Position numbers and translations under genes: made by a program. DNA of 35,599 nt, from the NCBI RefSeq assembly GCF_014196205.1, contig NZ_JACIDE010000006.1, positions 1 to 35,599 of the forward strand, written 5' to 3'. The DNA comes from Anoxybacteroides voinovskiense. GTDB lineage: Bacteria; Bacillota; Bacilli; Bacillales; Anoxybacillaceae. Below the pieces are notes generated by a model that was given only the letters and a program-made list of their open reading frames with translations, did not search any database and was not told the DNA's origin. Below are positions 25,087 to 33,122 of this stretch, piece by piece (the first letter of the stretch is position 1; every line of letters begins with the position of its first letter).

Positions 25087-26457
25087 ATGGGAAAAGTAGA
25101 AGCTCCAGTAGTAAAAAACGAATACTATGATGTCATTTTTGAAGATTTGACACATGATGGTGCGGGGGTGGCAAAAATCGATGGTTTTCCGATTTTTGTT
25201 GCGAACGGACTGCCGGGAGAAAAGGCGAAAATTAAAGTTATTAAAGTAAAAAAAGGCTATGGCTACGGCCGTTTAATCGAAATATACGAGCCAAGCGCGG
25301 ACCGTGTAGAGGCGCCATGTACCGTTTATAAGCAGTGCGGGGGCTGTCAGCTGCAGCACCTTAGCTACGAAGGGCAATTGAAAGCGAAACATAAGCAGGT
25401 GAAAGAAGTATTGGCGCGCATCGGAAAAATTGAACATGCGACCGTTCATCCTGTTCTCGGTATGAATGATCCATGGCGATATCGAAACAAAGCGCAAGTC
25501 CCTATCGGTGAGCGCGAAGGAGGGCTTGTGGCAGGCTTTTACAAAGAGCGAAGCCATGACATTATTGATATGGACGCCTGTATAATCCAACAAGAAATGA
25601 ACGACACGGTCGTGCAGACAGTGAAAGCGATTTGCGAGCAATACAACATCCCAGCCTACAACGAACAGACGCATACGGGTGTCCTTCGCCATATGATGGC
25701 GCGCTACGGGGCAACGACGAAAGAAGTCATGGTCGTTTTCATTACGCGCACGGAAGAGTTGCCGCATAAAAAGAAAATCATTGAGGAAATAGTTGCCCGC
25801 ATCCCAAATGTAAAATCGATTGTGCAAAATATTAACCCGAAGCGAACAAATGTCATTATGGGGGAAGAGACGCGCGTGCTTTGGGGCTCGGAATATATTT
25901 ATGATTATATCGGCGACATTCGCTTCGCGATTTCCGCCCGGTCGTTTTATCAAGTGAACCCAGAACAAACGAAAGTATTGTATGAAAAAGCGCTGGAATA
26001 TGCGGAGTTAACTGGAAAGGAAACGGTCATTGACGCCTACTGTGGCATCGGAACGATTTCGCTTTTTTTAGCGAAGAACGCGAAAAAAGTGTACGGGGTC
26101 GAAGTCGTTCGAGAAGCGATTGAAGACGCGAAGCGAAATGCTGCGTTAAACGGCATCACTAATGTGGAATTTGCGGTTGGAGAGGCGGAAGCGGTCATCC
26201 CGAGATGGTACGAGCAGGGGATAAACGCCGATTGCATCGTCGTTGACCCGCCGCGCAAAGGCTGCGACGAAGCGTTATTACAGACGATGATCGCCATGAA
26301 ACCGAAGCGCATCGTCTACGTCTCGTGCAACCCAGCCACCCTTGCGCGAGACCTTCGCATTCTCGAAGACGGCGGCTACCAAACGCTCGAAGTCCAGCCC
26401 GTCGACATGTTCCCGCATACCGTGCATGTGGAGTGTGTGGCGAAATTAGAGCTTTAG
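25087..26457 (+). CDS. rlmCD: 23S rRNA (uracil-C5)-methyltransferase RlmCD
   Basis: A 456-residue enzyme that makes m5U in 23S rRNA (positions 747 and 1939 in the B. subtilis orthologue YefA). It has an N-terminal TRAM RNA-binding domain (residues 8-68), a four-cysteine iron-sulfur motif (C78, C84, C87, C165), then the SAM-binding domain with [25 protein letters not shown] and the catalytic-Cys motif [22 protein letters not shown] lies before ATG 25087; the frame is open upstream without a start site. Gene order dgkB-rlmCD is conserved in bacilli. Confidence 0.95.
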   Translation: MGKVEAPVVKNEYYDVIFEDLTHDGAGVAKIDGFPIFVANGLPGEKAKIKVIKVKKGYGYGRLIEIYEPSADRVEAPCTVYKQCGGCQLQHLSYEGQLKAKHKQVKEVLARIGKIEHATVHPVLGMNDPWRYRNKAQVPIGEREGGLVAGFYKERSHDIIDMDACIIQQEMNDTVVQTVKAICEQYNIPAYNEQTHTGVLRHMMARYGATTKEVMVVFITRTEELPHKKKIIEEIVARIPNVKSIVQNINPKRTNVIMGEETRVLWGSEYIYDYIGDIRFAISARSFYQVNPEQTKVLYEKALEYAELTGKETVIDAYCGIGTISLFLAKNAKKVYGVEVVREAIEDAKRNAALNGITNVEFAVGEAEAVIPRWYEQGINADCIVVDPPRKGCDEALLQTMIAMKPKRIVYVSCNPATLARDLRILEDGGYQTLEVQPVDMFPHTVHVECVAKLEL

Positions 26458-26520
26458 TGTGTAAACACCAAATAAACTCGTTCCACTTGTAAAATAACGA
26501 TTCATAAGGGAGATACGGAA

Positions 26521-26985
26521 ATGGAGTACAGAATTGAGCATCTTGATTTTGAATTAAGGATTGTAGGGAAGAGAAAATCGGTAAAAACGAGTAAAGCTTT
26601 TAAAGAAGTTCCTACCCTTTGGGATAATGCAAAAAAAGATGGGTTTATGGAAGCGTTGATTCATATGGCGTGGGAAAATCCTAAATGTACACTAGAAAGC
26701 CTTTTGGGCATTTGTGGGAAAGAGGCTACCATGAAAGATGAGCAGTTTGATTATTTTATGGGGGTAAGATATGAGGGAGAGGCTCCGGACGATATGGAAA
26801 CTCTTGTTATTCCGCCAAGTTTATGGGCAGTTTTCCCGAATGCTGTAGATGCGTGGAAACGATTGTACTCCGAATTTCTCCTAATTTCTGGTTATGAACT
26901 TGCCGATTTACCGTGTATTGAATGCTATTACGATCTGAAACATAAACCAAGGAATGAGTTATGGGTTCCTATTATTCCAAAATAA
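26521..26985 (+). CDS. GyrI-like / effector-binding domain protein
   Basis: A 154-residue stand-alone GyrI-like domain, the fold used by AraC-type regulators and BmrR-type proteins to bind small ligands. Signs are the opening beta segment DFELRIVGKRKSVKTSKAF, the glycine-rich VRYEGEAPDDMETLVIP, and the late YYDLKHKPRNELWVPI, which fits the conserved acidic-aromatic end (E before LWVP). There is no DNA-binding domain. AAGGGAG lies before ATG 26521. It stands alone between rlmCD and a small ORF. The ligand is unknown; small-molecule binding or hydrolysis are both possible. Confidence 0.75.
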   Translation: MEYRIEHLDFELRIVGKRKSVKTSKAFKEVPTLWDNAKKDGFMEALIHMAWENPKCTLESLLGICGKEATMKDEQFDYFMGVRYEGEAPDDMETLVIPPSLWAVFPNAVDAWKRLYSEFLLISGYELADLPCIECYYDLKHKPRNELWVPIIPK

Positions 26986-27054
26986 TTTACAATGTATGTG
27001 TGTGGTTTCCATGAGGATATTTTTTATGGATGATTTATGCCATCAAACTAAGTT

Positions 27055-27084
27055 TTGCAACACGTTCCACCGCTTAAGTAAGAT
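27055..27084 (+). promoter_or_regulatory. Putative promoter of the 29-residue membrane peptide
   Basis: TTGCAA (27055-27060) and TAAGAT (27079-27084), spacer 18, 25 bases before ATG 27109. The -10 matches four of six positions. Confidence 0.4.
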
Positions 27085-27108
27085 AAATCCGATAAATGGG
27101 GGAATATA

Positions 27109-27198
27109 ATGATACAAATCATTGGGATGTTATTTGGGCTCGTTGGGTTGGTCAGTGCAGCATTTGCCTATTACCACATGGAAAAATTAAGAAAATAG
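27109..27198 (+). CDS. Small hydrophobic membrane peptide, unknown
   Basis: A 29-residue ORF: MIQIIGMLFGLVGLVSAAFA followed by YYHMEKLRK. One transmembrane helix is followed by a basic end. GGGGGA lies five bases before the ATG, a promoter-like pair lies upstream and a terminator is 77 bases downstream, so the transcript unit looks complete. I do not recognise the family; it could be a small membrane regulator or a toxin peptide. Confidence 0.5.
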   Translation: MIQIIGMLFGLVGLVSAAFAYYHMEKLRK

Positions 27199-27274
27199 CG
27201 TTTGCTACCCAGTCTGCTCTGTCTATGTTCGCGGAAAAACGAGAGAACTATTTAAGTTTCTGTTTTAAAAATTT

Positions 27275-27302
27275 AGGAAGGGGACTACCCCTTTCCTTTT
27301 TT
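27275..27302. terminator. Rho-independent terminator
   Basis: AGGAAGGGG pairs with CCCCTTTCC with one bulge around ACTA and is followed by six T on the plus strand. It overlaps the last bases of the decayed acetyltransferase gene on the other strand. Confidence 0.75.
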
Positions 27303-27762
27303 ACTCGTCAATCGTTTTTGGCATGGTGATCGTTTCGATTGGAAAGCCGTTATGGCTTGTTACGATTTGTTTTTCTACTAATTGGTACTTAAGCTGTTGT
27401 ACAGTGGTACATTCTTCAGGATGGAGCTTCGTACTTTACAGGATAATGACAATTTTCCGTGCTCTTTTGCATCATTTTCGAGCCATAATAGCATCGATTT
27501 TCCGCGCGCTTTCGGACAAACAGAAAGGCGGAAAAAGTAAAGATCTCTTTCACCGACTGTAAATCTTACTGTACCGATGGCAACATTGTGTTCAAAGCAG
27601 AGCAACGCCTTTTCCTCTCCAGTTTGTAACGCTTTTTTTATACCATCTACTGTTTCAAACAGAGCGCTTGATGGGACATCGCTATGCCTATATTCTTCAA
27701 AGACAGAAATCATGACTTGATGAACCGTTTCCGCATCTTCCACATGGGCTAAACGACATCAT
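27301..27762 (-). pseudogene. GNAT-family N-acetyltransferase, frameshifted
   Basis: The largest open piece (27378-27743) reads HVEDAETVHQVMISVFEEYR, the N-terminus of a GNAT protein, and RLSVCPKARGKSMLLWLEN, the acetyl-CoA-binding motif with a short deletion after ARGK. Three faults are visible. At the 5' end the likely start (ATG ATG at 27762) is out of frame with the rest. The RxxGx(G/A) loop lacks several residues. Near 27395 the frame shifts, because the expected C-terminus (KYQLVEKQIVTSHNGFPIE, then ETITMPKTIDE and a stop at 27301-27303) continues in another frame. The gene is therefore broken. Confidence 0.75.
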
Positions 27763-27787
27763 ATATGTCTAGAATTTTGTTAAAATA

Positions 27788-27817
27788 TTGTTAATTTATT
27801 CTAAAGTATAATATAAT
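27788..27817 (+). promoter_or_regulatory. Sigma-A promoter of the DUF4825 gene
   Basis: TTGTTA (27788-27793) and TATAAT (27812-27817), spacer 18, 46 bases before the ATG. An overlapping second TATAAT starts at 27807. Confidence 0.7.
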
Positions 27818-27862
27818 CCTAAACAAAGTTCATTTTCAGCAAATGGAAGGAGGGATGTTGGC

Positions 27863-29074
27863 ATGAAAAAAGCCTTTGCGATCTTTAGTTTACTGATTGT
27901 GGTCATGATCGTAGGGGTATTTTTTTACCAAGAGAATGATTTTAAACAAAACATTGATTCTCCTAGTCTTGATGGAGAGGCGCTATTTGCCCATAAATCA
28001 AAATATGTAGGAGATGTGAGCAATGTTTCCCGTTTACTTGACCAATTAGCTTTTGGGACATATCGAAGAAGCCTATCGCTTCAAACGGTGAAAGAGCCGT
28101 ATGGAATGACAGTGCATTATGATATGGAAAATACAGAGATAGGCTTGAAGAAAGTGGAAAAATTGTTGTATGACAATGCCGTTATTCTGTTCGTTTTAAT
28201 TGAAAATTTGGATCGTATCACTTTTGATGTGAATGTAGACGCAAAACACATTTCTTATTCGTTTGAGAGAGAAGGAGTGCAAAAGCAACTGGATGAGCAC
28301 TTATCTGTATATGCAAAGGATATGGATAGCTTTCGCTCATTTTTATATGCATTAAAAGACATGACAGGTATTGAGAAAGCAGTGAGTGAAGCGATTAAAA
28401 AACATGGAAAGTCTTATCGAAAGGGAGAATACATTGCCGAAGGGCACATCATTCTTAGTACAGCACAGAAAGCGAATGCAGTGAAAGTGTATACAATCGC
28501 AAGTGTAGGGGTATTTGAATTTCAAGACGGTATATTTACAATCGTATCAGGTAGTGGAGCGATTCCGACTGTGATGACATTTTCCATTGATGAGCACGGG
28601 CAATATAAGCTTATCGCCTATGAAGAGCCACTTGATGGGGATGCATATGCAGAATCGGTTAAGCGCTTGTTTCCGAAAAAATATTATTCGAAGGTGTTAT
28701 ATGCAGAGAAATACTATGATGAACTTGCTAAACAGCAAGAAAGACAGGCGAGGGAGTATTTAAAAAAGATTGGTCGCGATGCAAAAGTGAGTACATCGTA
28801 TGTGGAAAAACAACCGCTCAACATTTCCGGAGAAGCGATGAACCATTTTCTTACGATGCTTGGTAGCGACTCATTTTTGAGTGAGTGTCCGGATTGGCTT
28901 GGGACGCGTGAAGTAATCGAACAAGGGATTCGATACGTGTACGAAACATCCCAAAGTAAAACAAATGATGGAAGAGATGTCGTTGTTTTGCGGAAGAGGA
29001 AAGAAGATGGGACGATGATCGAAATGAGAAAGTATGTCATTGAGGAAAATAAATTTAAACGTATAGAGGAATAA
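27863..29074 (+). CDS. Membrane-anchored DUF4825-type protein
   Basis: A 403-residue protein with an N-terminal membrane helix (residues 5-22, FAIFSLLIVVMIVGVFFY) without a lipobox, so it is anchored with the rest outside. Residues about 45-150 (YVGDVSNVSRLLDQLAFG, then LLYDNAVILFVLIENLDRI) match the DUF4825 domain, found in Bacillus membrane proteins and in BlaR1-like sensors. Residues about 150-290 (HIILSTAQKANAVKVYTI) form a conserved extension common in bacillar homologues, and the rest is unassigned. AAGGAGGGATG precedes ATG 27863. Its role is unknown. Confidence 0.8.
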   Translation: MKKAFAIFSLLIVVMIVGVFFYQENDFKQNIDSPSLDGEALFAHKSKYVGDVSNVSRLLDQLAFGTYRRSLSLQTVKEPYGMTVHYDMENTEIGLKKVEKLLYDNAVILFVLIENLDRITFDVNVDAKHISYSFEREGVQKQLDEHLSVYAKDMDSFRSFLYALKDMTGIEKAVSEAIKKHGKSYRKGEYIAEGHIILSTAQKANAVKVYTIASVGVFEFQDGIFTIVSGSGAIPTVMTFSIDEHGQYKLIAYEEPLDGDAYAESVKRLFPKKYYSKVLYAEKYYDELAKQQERQAREYLKKIGRDAKVSTSYVEKQPLNISGEAMNHFLTMLGSDSFLSECPDWLGTREVIEQGIRYVYETSQSKTNDGRDVVVLRKRKEDGTMIEMRKYVIEENKFKRIEE

Positions 29075-29106
29075 AAAAGTAGTCCACTTGCTTAAGGACT
29101 ACTTTT
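29075..29106. terminator. Rho-independent terminator after the DUF4825 gene
   Basis: AAAAGTAGTCC (29075-29085) pairs perfectly with GGACTACTTTT (29096-29106) around a ten-base loop. Confidence 0.85.
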
Positions 29107-29212
29107 CGCTTTTAAAGTTATGACTAAGCCCGAATTGAAATTTTTCCAATAGTTGGATATGACAAATAATGAGTCCATTTCTTTAACATAATAAGGAAAA
29201 TGACGTTTTCAA

Positions 29213-29241
29213 TTGCTTAATCAACTACTCTATGTTACTAT
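29213..29241 (+). promoter_or_regulatory. Promoter of the padR operon
   Basis: TTGCTT (29213-29218) and TACTAT (29236-29241) with a 17-base spacer. The operator begins seven bases after the -10, over the expected transcription start. Confidence 0.6.
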
Positions 29242-29247
29242 ATAGTA

Positions 29248-29284
29248 GTACTCAATATTATTGAATACCAACGTTATTGAGTAC
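29248..29284 (+). promoter_or_regulatory. Three-half-site operator, probably for PadR
   Basis: GTACTCAATA (29248-29257), TATTGAATAC (29259-29268) and TATTGAGTAC (29275-29284). The first two form a 21-bp near-perfect palindrome; the third is the exact reverse complement of the first. It lies between the promoter and the padR ribosome binding site, so autorepression by the PadR protein is the natural reading. Confidence 0.7.
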
Positions 29285-29299
29285 GTAGGAGGTGTTTTT

Positions 29300-29638
29300 T
29301 TGGATAATCTAAGCGAAATGCTGAAAGGGATTTTGGAAGGCATCGTACTTGAGATTATAAGCCGCGGCGAAATATATGGCTACGAGATTACAAAAAAGCT
29401 TCACGCCTTAGGTTTCCAAGGGATTGCGGAAGCGACGGTATATGCATTGTTGTTGCGGCTAGAAAAAAATAAGCTCGTGCACATTACGAAAAAACCGTCA
29501 GACATGGGGCCGCCAAGAAAATTTTATACCCTAAACGAACGAGGGTTTGAGGAACTAGCAGCTTTTTGGGCAAAATGGGATTTTTTAAGCGAGCGTATTC
29601 ATCTGTTACGAACGAATGGAGGAGAAAAAAATGTTTAG
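29300..29638 (+). CDS. PadR-family transcriptional regulator
   Basis: A 112-residue winged-helix repressor: LEGIVLEIISRGEIYGYEI (helices 1-2, typical PadR) and TVYALLLRLEKNKLV (recognition helix and wing), with PPRKFYTLNERG as the wing. The C-terminal dimerisation helix is short, as in PadR subfamily 2. The start is TTG 29300, with AGGAGGTG five bases upstream. It overlaps the next gene by eight bases. PadR proteins usually control the membrane protein or transporter encoded next to them. Confidence 0.9.
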   Translation: MDNLSEMLKGILEGIVLEIISRGEIYGYEITKKLHALGFQGIAEATVYALLLRLEKNKLVHITKKPSDMGPPRKFYTLNERGFEELAAFWAKWDFLSERIHLLRTNGGEKNV

Positions 29639-30203
29639 TCATGAGATGAAAGAAAAAATCAAGCAATTTGCGAAAGAGCAAGCGCCGTATTATTTAGAAG
29701 AAGCAGAGATGACGTATATGGAGAAACTCCGGCGGAAAACAGGGGAGACAAAAAGCAAACTCATGGCAAAGTTCGCTAAATTCAAAAGTCGCTCAGAGAC
29801 GGCGATGGAAGCAGAAAACGATATGATTCTCTACATGAGCGACTATATGAAAGATTTGATGGAACAAGGGCTGTCGGAACAAGAAGCGTTTGAACGAGCG
29901 AAAGAGGAATTAAAGTTTCGCAGCGAAACGACAAAGTCCGCCGATTTACAAGAGCGGATTGTCGCGCACTATCATCACATGGACATTGCCGATTATGAAG
30001 CAATTGGGTTGTTTTACGGAGCATTTGTTTTCTTAGGGCTTTCGATTGGCGCACTAGTTGGCTTTATCGGCAGCGGTGGTTGGGAAATGTTTTTGTCTGG
30101 CGGATGGATTCGCACGCTCATTGGCGCGATTGTCGGCTTTTTGATCGGAACGGGATTAGGGCTTTTGAGCAACGCCATCATTGTGTTGAAACGAAAAAAG
30201 TAG
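29631..30203 (+). CDS. HAAS-like membrane protein paired with PadR
   Basis: A 190-residue protein with a helical N-terminal cytosolic part (residues 1-125, including YMSDYMKDLMEQGLSEQEAF, a HAAS-type signature) and two membrane helices with glycine-rich faces (about 128-150 and 163-183, GAIVGFLIGTGLGLLSNAII). Such proteins are commonly encoded after PadR regulators in Firmicutes; their function is unclear. GGAGGAG lies before ATG 29631, inside the end of padR. Confidence 0.75.
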   Translation: MFSHEMKEKIKQFAKEQAPYYLEEAEMTYMEKLRRKTGETKSKLMAKFAKFKSRSETAMEAENDMILYMSDYMKDLMEQGLSEQEAFERAKEELKFRSETTKSADLQERIVAHYHHMDIADYEAIGLFYGAFVFLGLSIGALVGFIGSGGWEMFLSGGWIRTLIGAIVGFLIGTGLGLLSNAIIVLKRKK

Positions 30204-30222
30204 TTCGTAGGGGGAAGGTCAT

Positions 30223-30855
30223 ATGATGAGAAACGTGAGAAAAAACAAAGATCTCGGCATTTATGGCTTAGCGGCAAAATGGTATGATCGCAACTCGCGA
30301 AAAAGCCGGCTTGCGGAAATGAAAGCATATGCGGATGAAGTGGCGAAGCATGTGACGAAAGGGGCTCACATATTAGAAGTCGCCCCTGGTCCAGGTTATT
30401 TATCCATTGAACTTGCTAAAAGAGGATTTCACGTCACCGCTGTCGATATAAGTCCTGATTTTGTGGAAATTGCCAAACATAACGCAAAAGAAGCGAATGT
30501 TTTTGTAAACTTTATGGAAGGAAATGCCGCGCATTTACCTTTTGAGGATCATCGTTTCGATTTTATTGTTTGTACGGCAGCATTTAAAAACTTTAAAGAG
30601 CCTGTAAAAGCACTATGTGAGATGCATCGAGTACTGAAACAAGAAGGAACAGCGCTTATTATAGACATGAACCGTGAGGCGACAGATGAAGAGATTGAGC
30701 ATGAAGTAAGCAAAATGAAAGGATTTGACAAGTATTTCGTCAAATTTTCGTTTAAGACCTTTTTAAAACAGGGCGCTTACACAAAAGAAGAGTTTGAAGC
30801 ATTTATCAAACAAACCCCGTTTCAGCAGCACAAGATAAGAAAACATGGCTGTTGA
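30223..30855 (+). CDS. Class I SAM-dependent methyltransferase, C-terminus possibly truncated
   Basis: A 210-residue Methyltransf_11-type enzyme. Motif I is ILEVAPGPGYLSIELA (about residues 46-61), motif II is AVDISPDFVEIA, and motif IV lies around FDFIVCTAAFKNF. The protein stops at KIRKHGC; homologues that I recall continue about ten residues (typically GxxxWLxK). A palindromic element starts 48 bases downstream, so an insertion may have clipped the end. GGGGGAAGG lies before ATG 30223 (or 30226). It is the third gene of the padR operon. The substrate is unknown. Confidence 0.85.
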   Translation: MMRNVRKNKDLGIYGLAAKWYDRNSRKSRLAEMKAYADEVAKHVTKGAHILEVAPGPGYLSIELAKRGFHVTAVDISPDFVEIAKHNAKEANVFVNFMEGNAAHLPFEDHRFDFIVCTAAFKNFKEPVKALCEMHRVLKQEGTALIIDMNREATDEEIEHEVSKMKGFDKYFVKFSFKTFLKQGAYTKEEFEAFIKQTPFQQHKIRKHGC

Positions 30856-30902
30856 TTATCCATTATTTTACTAAAAAACACAGAATCATTTGACTGAACA
30901 CA

Positions 30903-31043
30903 AGCTTTTCTGCCTCTTCCCTCGAACAAGAACGCCGGCGGGCAAATGTCATTTGCCCGCAAAGCGTTCATTGTTCGAGGAGGGCATGCGTACAGCATGC
31001 CCTGTCGGCAAGCGGTTCGCTTGCCGACTACGGCAGAAAAGCT
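30903..31043. repeat. Multibranched (cloverleaf-like) palindromic element or structured RNA
   Basis: A 141-nt region folds completely. An outer helix AGCTTTTCTGCC (30903-30914) pairs with GGCAGAAAAGCT (31032-31043). Inside are a helix of 16 bp with one bulge (30920-30935 with 30964-30980) capped by a hairpin (30938-30947 with 30951-30960), a second hairpin (30981-30989 with 30995-31003), and a third (31004-31014 with 31018-31028). All helices are perfect apart from the bulge. I do not recognise a known Rfam class. A repeat element or MITE-like insertion is more likely than a gene; TTGAC/GTCAA at its flanks would extend the outer pairing. Confidence 0.75.
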
Positions 31044-31135
31044 AGGAATAAAGCGAGGTCAACTGGTTTTTAGTGGTTAATCAACACGACTGATAAGAAA
31101 AGAAGGCATTGGGCTATATGTGTACCTTTATAAAT

Positions 31136-31164
31136 AAAAACCTGCCGATATTGGTGGGTTTTTT
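31136..31164 (+). terminator. Hairpin with T-run before the drrAB-like operon
   Basis: AAAACCTGCC pairs with GGTGGGTTTT (two G-T pairs) around GATATT and continues into six T. It probably ends transcripts from the padR operon or the structured element. TATGAT at 31202-31207 could be the -10 of the next operon, but no clear -35 is seen. Confidence 0.55.
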
Positions 31165-31240
31165 CATTTTGCTTGTTCATATTCCGTTCATAAAGGCATG
31201 TTATGATCATGTTGCATGAAGTGATAAGGAGGAAAGAACG

Positions 31241-32209
31241 ATGTGGAAATTAACTAGTGATTGGGCGATTGAAGCGAAAGGGCTTGTGAAAATATTTGGT
31301 GACAATCGTGCGGTCGATGGCGTTGATTTACAAGTTCGCGCCGGTACGATTTACGGTGTGCTTGGACCGAACGGGGCGGGAAAAACGACGACGGTTAAGA
31401 TGCTCGCGACGTTGTTGCGGCCAGATGGAGGTTCCGCACGCATTTTTGGCTATGACGTAGCCAAAGAGCCGCAAATCGTGCGGCAATTGATTGGGGTCAC
31501 CGGGCAATACGCCTCAGTGGATGAATCGCTCACTGCGCTAGAAAACTTAATCATTTTTTCTCGCTTGCTTGGGCTGAGTCGCACCGAGGCGCGGCGCAAG
31601 GCAATGGAACTGTTAGAAGAGTTTGGTTTGACCGAAGCGGCGAAACGACCGCTTAAGCATTTTTCAGGCGGCATGCGGCGCCGGTTGGATCTTGCCGCGA
31701 GCTTAATTGCTCAGCCACCGCTCATTTTCCTTGATGAGCCGACGACAGGACTCGATCCACGAACACGCAATCAAATGTGGGACACGATTCGCCGACTAGT
31801 CAACATGGGCTCCACGGTATTGTTGACGACACAATATTTACAAGAAGCAGATGAACTCGCCGATCGTATCGCTGTGATCGACCGTGGCCGTGTCGTGGCA
31901 GAAGGAACAGCAGATGAACTAAAAACGTCGATTGGCAATTCATCGTTGCAATTAAAAATTGACAACCCGCAACATGTAGAAATGGCACGCCAAACAGTCG
32001 AACGTGTGTTGAGCGCCCGTGCCAATGTATCATCGGATACAGGAAAAATTACGGCACCGATGGCGGATGCTGACAAGGTAACCGATTTACTCATTGCACT
32101 CCGCGAAGCAAACATTCAACTAGCAGAATTAAGCGTACAAAAACCAACGCTAGACGAAGTTTTTTTAGCAATTACAGGCCATGGAGTAAAAGGGGAGGAA
32201 AGCGCATGA
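31241..32209 (+). CDS. DrrA-like ABC exporter ATP-binding protein
   Basis: A 322-residue ATPase of the daunorubicin-resistance (DrrA) group. Walker A GPNGAGKTTT (about residues 43-52), Q-loop GVTGQYASVDE, signature FSGGMRRRLD, Walker B LIFLDEPTTGLDP, switch region VLLTTQYLQEADELAD, and the C-terminal QKPTLDEVFLAITG that typifies DrrA. AAGGAGG precedes the ATG. It overlaps the permease gene by four bases. It should power export of a drug or lipid-like substrate; the actual substrate is not readable. Confidence 0.92.
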   Translation: MWKLTSDWAIEAKGLVKIFGDNRAVDGVDLQVRAGTIYGVLGPNGAGKTTTVKMLATLLRPDGGSARIFGYDVAKEPQIVRQLIGVTGQYASVDESLTALENLIIFSRLLGLSRTEARRKAMELLEEFGLTEAAKRPLKHFSGGMRRRLDLAASLIAQPPLIFLDEPTTGLDPRTRNQMWDTIRRLVNMGSTVLLTTQYLQEADELADRIAVIDRGRVVAEGTADELKTSIGNSSLQLKIDNPQHVEMARQTVERVLSARANVSSDTGKITAPMADADKVTDLLIALREANIQLAELSVQKPTLDEVFLAITGHGVKGEESA

Positions 32210-33006
32210 ATCATACAGTGAACCGCGAATTAAAAAACTATACAAGTTTTCGGCAAACGGTACAACAAACATTCACAATGGCGTATCGAAGTTTATTAAA
32301 AGTGCGGCGTACGCCAGAGCAATTATTTGACGTTACGTTCCAACCAATCATTTTCACCTTGATGTTTACCTACATTTTCGGTGGAGCGATCGCTGGAAAT
32401 GTGCACAACTACTTGCCAATGATCATTCCAGGCATCCTTGTGCAGACGTTAATTGGGGCTTCCGTCGCCTCCGGTGTTCAGCTTCGTGATGATATGGACA
32501 AAGGCGTCTTCGACCGGTTTAAGTCTTTGCCAATTGCTCGCATCGCACCGTTGGCAGGAGCTTTATTAGCTGATACGGTTCGTTATACGATCGCTACTGT
32601 GCTTACTTTTACGATGGGGTATGTCATTGGGTATCGCCCAGAAGGAGGGATGACGAGCGTTGCGTTCGCTGCTGTTTTTGCCATCGGGTGCGCATGGGCT
32701 GTTAGCTGGATTTTCGCTTTTTTTGGCGTCACCGCGCGCAACGCGGCGAGCGTACAAGGAATTTCTATGCTGGCGTTGTTTCCGCTCATGTTTCTTTCGA
32801 ATGCGTTCGTGCCGGTAAAGACAATGCCCGATTGGCTGCAATGGTTTGCGAACATCAATCCGATTTCCCACATGATTACAGCTGTTCGCGAGTTGACGAA
32901 TCACGGAACGATTGGTTCGGACTTTGCGATTTCGCTTCTTGGCGCTGCGGTTATCGTCGCTATTTTTGCCCCTATTACCGTTCGCGTCTATATGCGTCGA
33001 GCATAA
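32206..33006 (+). CDS. DrrB-like ABC-2 type permease
   Basis: A 266-residue membrane permease with six hydrophobic segments and the ABC2_membrane signature. Examples are QLFDVTFQPIIFTLMFTYIF (first helix), GVQLRDDMDKGVFDRFKSLP (conserved cytosolic loop) and MLALFPLMFLSNAFVPVKTM. It forms an exporter with the overlapping upstream ATPase. Confidence 0.92.
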   Translation: MNHTVNRELKNYTSFRQTVQQTFTMAYRSLLKVRRTPEQLFDVTFQPIIFTLMFTYIFGGAIAGNVHNYLPMIIPGILVQTLIGASVASGVQLRDDMDKGVFDRFKSLPIARIAPLAGALLADTVRYTIATVLTFTMGYVIGYRPEGGMTSVAFAAVFAIGCAWAVSWIFAFFGVTARNAASVQGISMLALFPLMFLSNAFVPVKTMPDWLQWFANINPISHMITAVRELTNHGTIGSDFAISLLGAAVIVAIFAPITVRVYMRRA

Positions 33007-33043
33007 ATATCGTGCCCGTGCCCGAAACGGTGCACGATATTTT
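33005..33043 (+). terminator. Rho-independent terminator of the DrrAB-like operon
   Basis: AAATATCGTGC (33005-33015) pairs with GCACGATATTT (32-42 bases into the same line, 33032-33042), followed by T residues. Confidence 0.8.
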
Positions 33044-33061
33044 CCTATACAAGATTCAAAT

Positions 33062-33090
33062 GCGACAGATGACCGGAAATTCGCTACAAT
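33062..33090 (+). promoter_or_regulatory. Putative promoter of the two-component operon
   Basis: GCGACA (33062-33067) and TACAAT (33085-33090) with a 17-base spacer, 33 bases before ATG 33123. The -35 matches four of six positions. Confidence 0.5.
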
Positions 33091-33122
33091 GGAGATAGAT
33101 TTGGAAAAGAAAGGGGAAAAGC

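Noticed and set aside
26986-27054. Possible riboswitch before the 29-residue peptide
   Set aside because: No conserved aptamer pattern or long hairpin could be seen.
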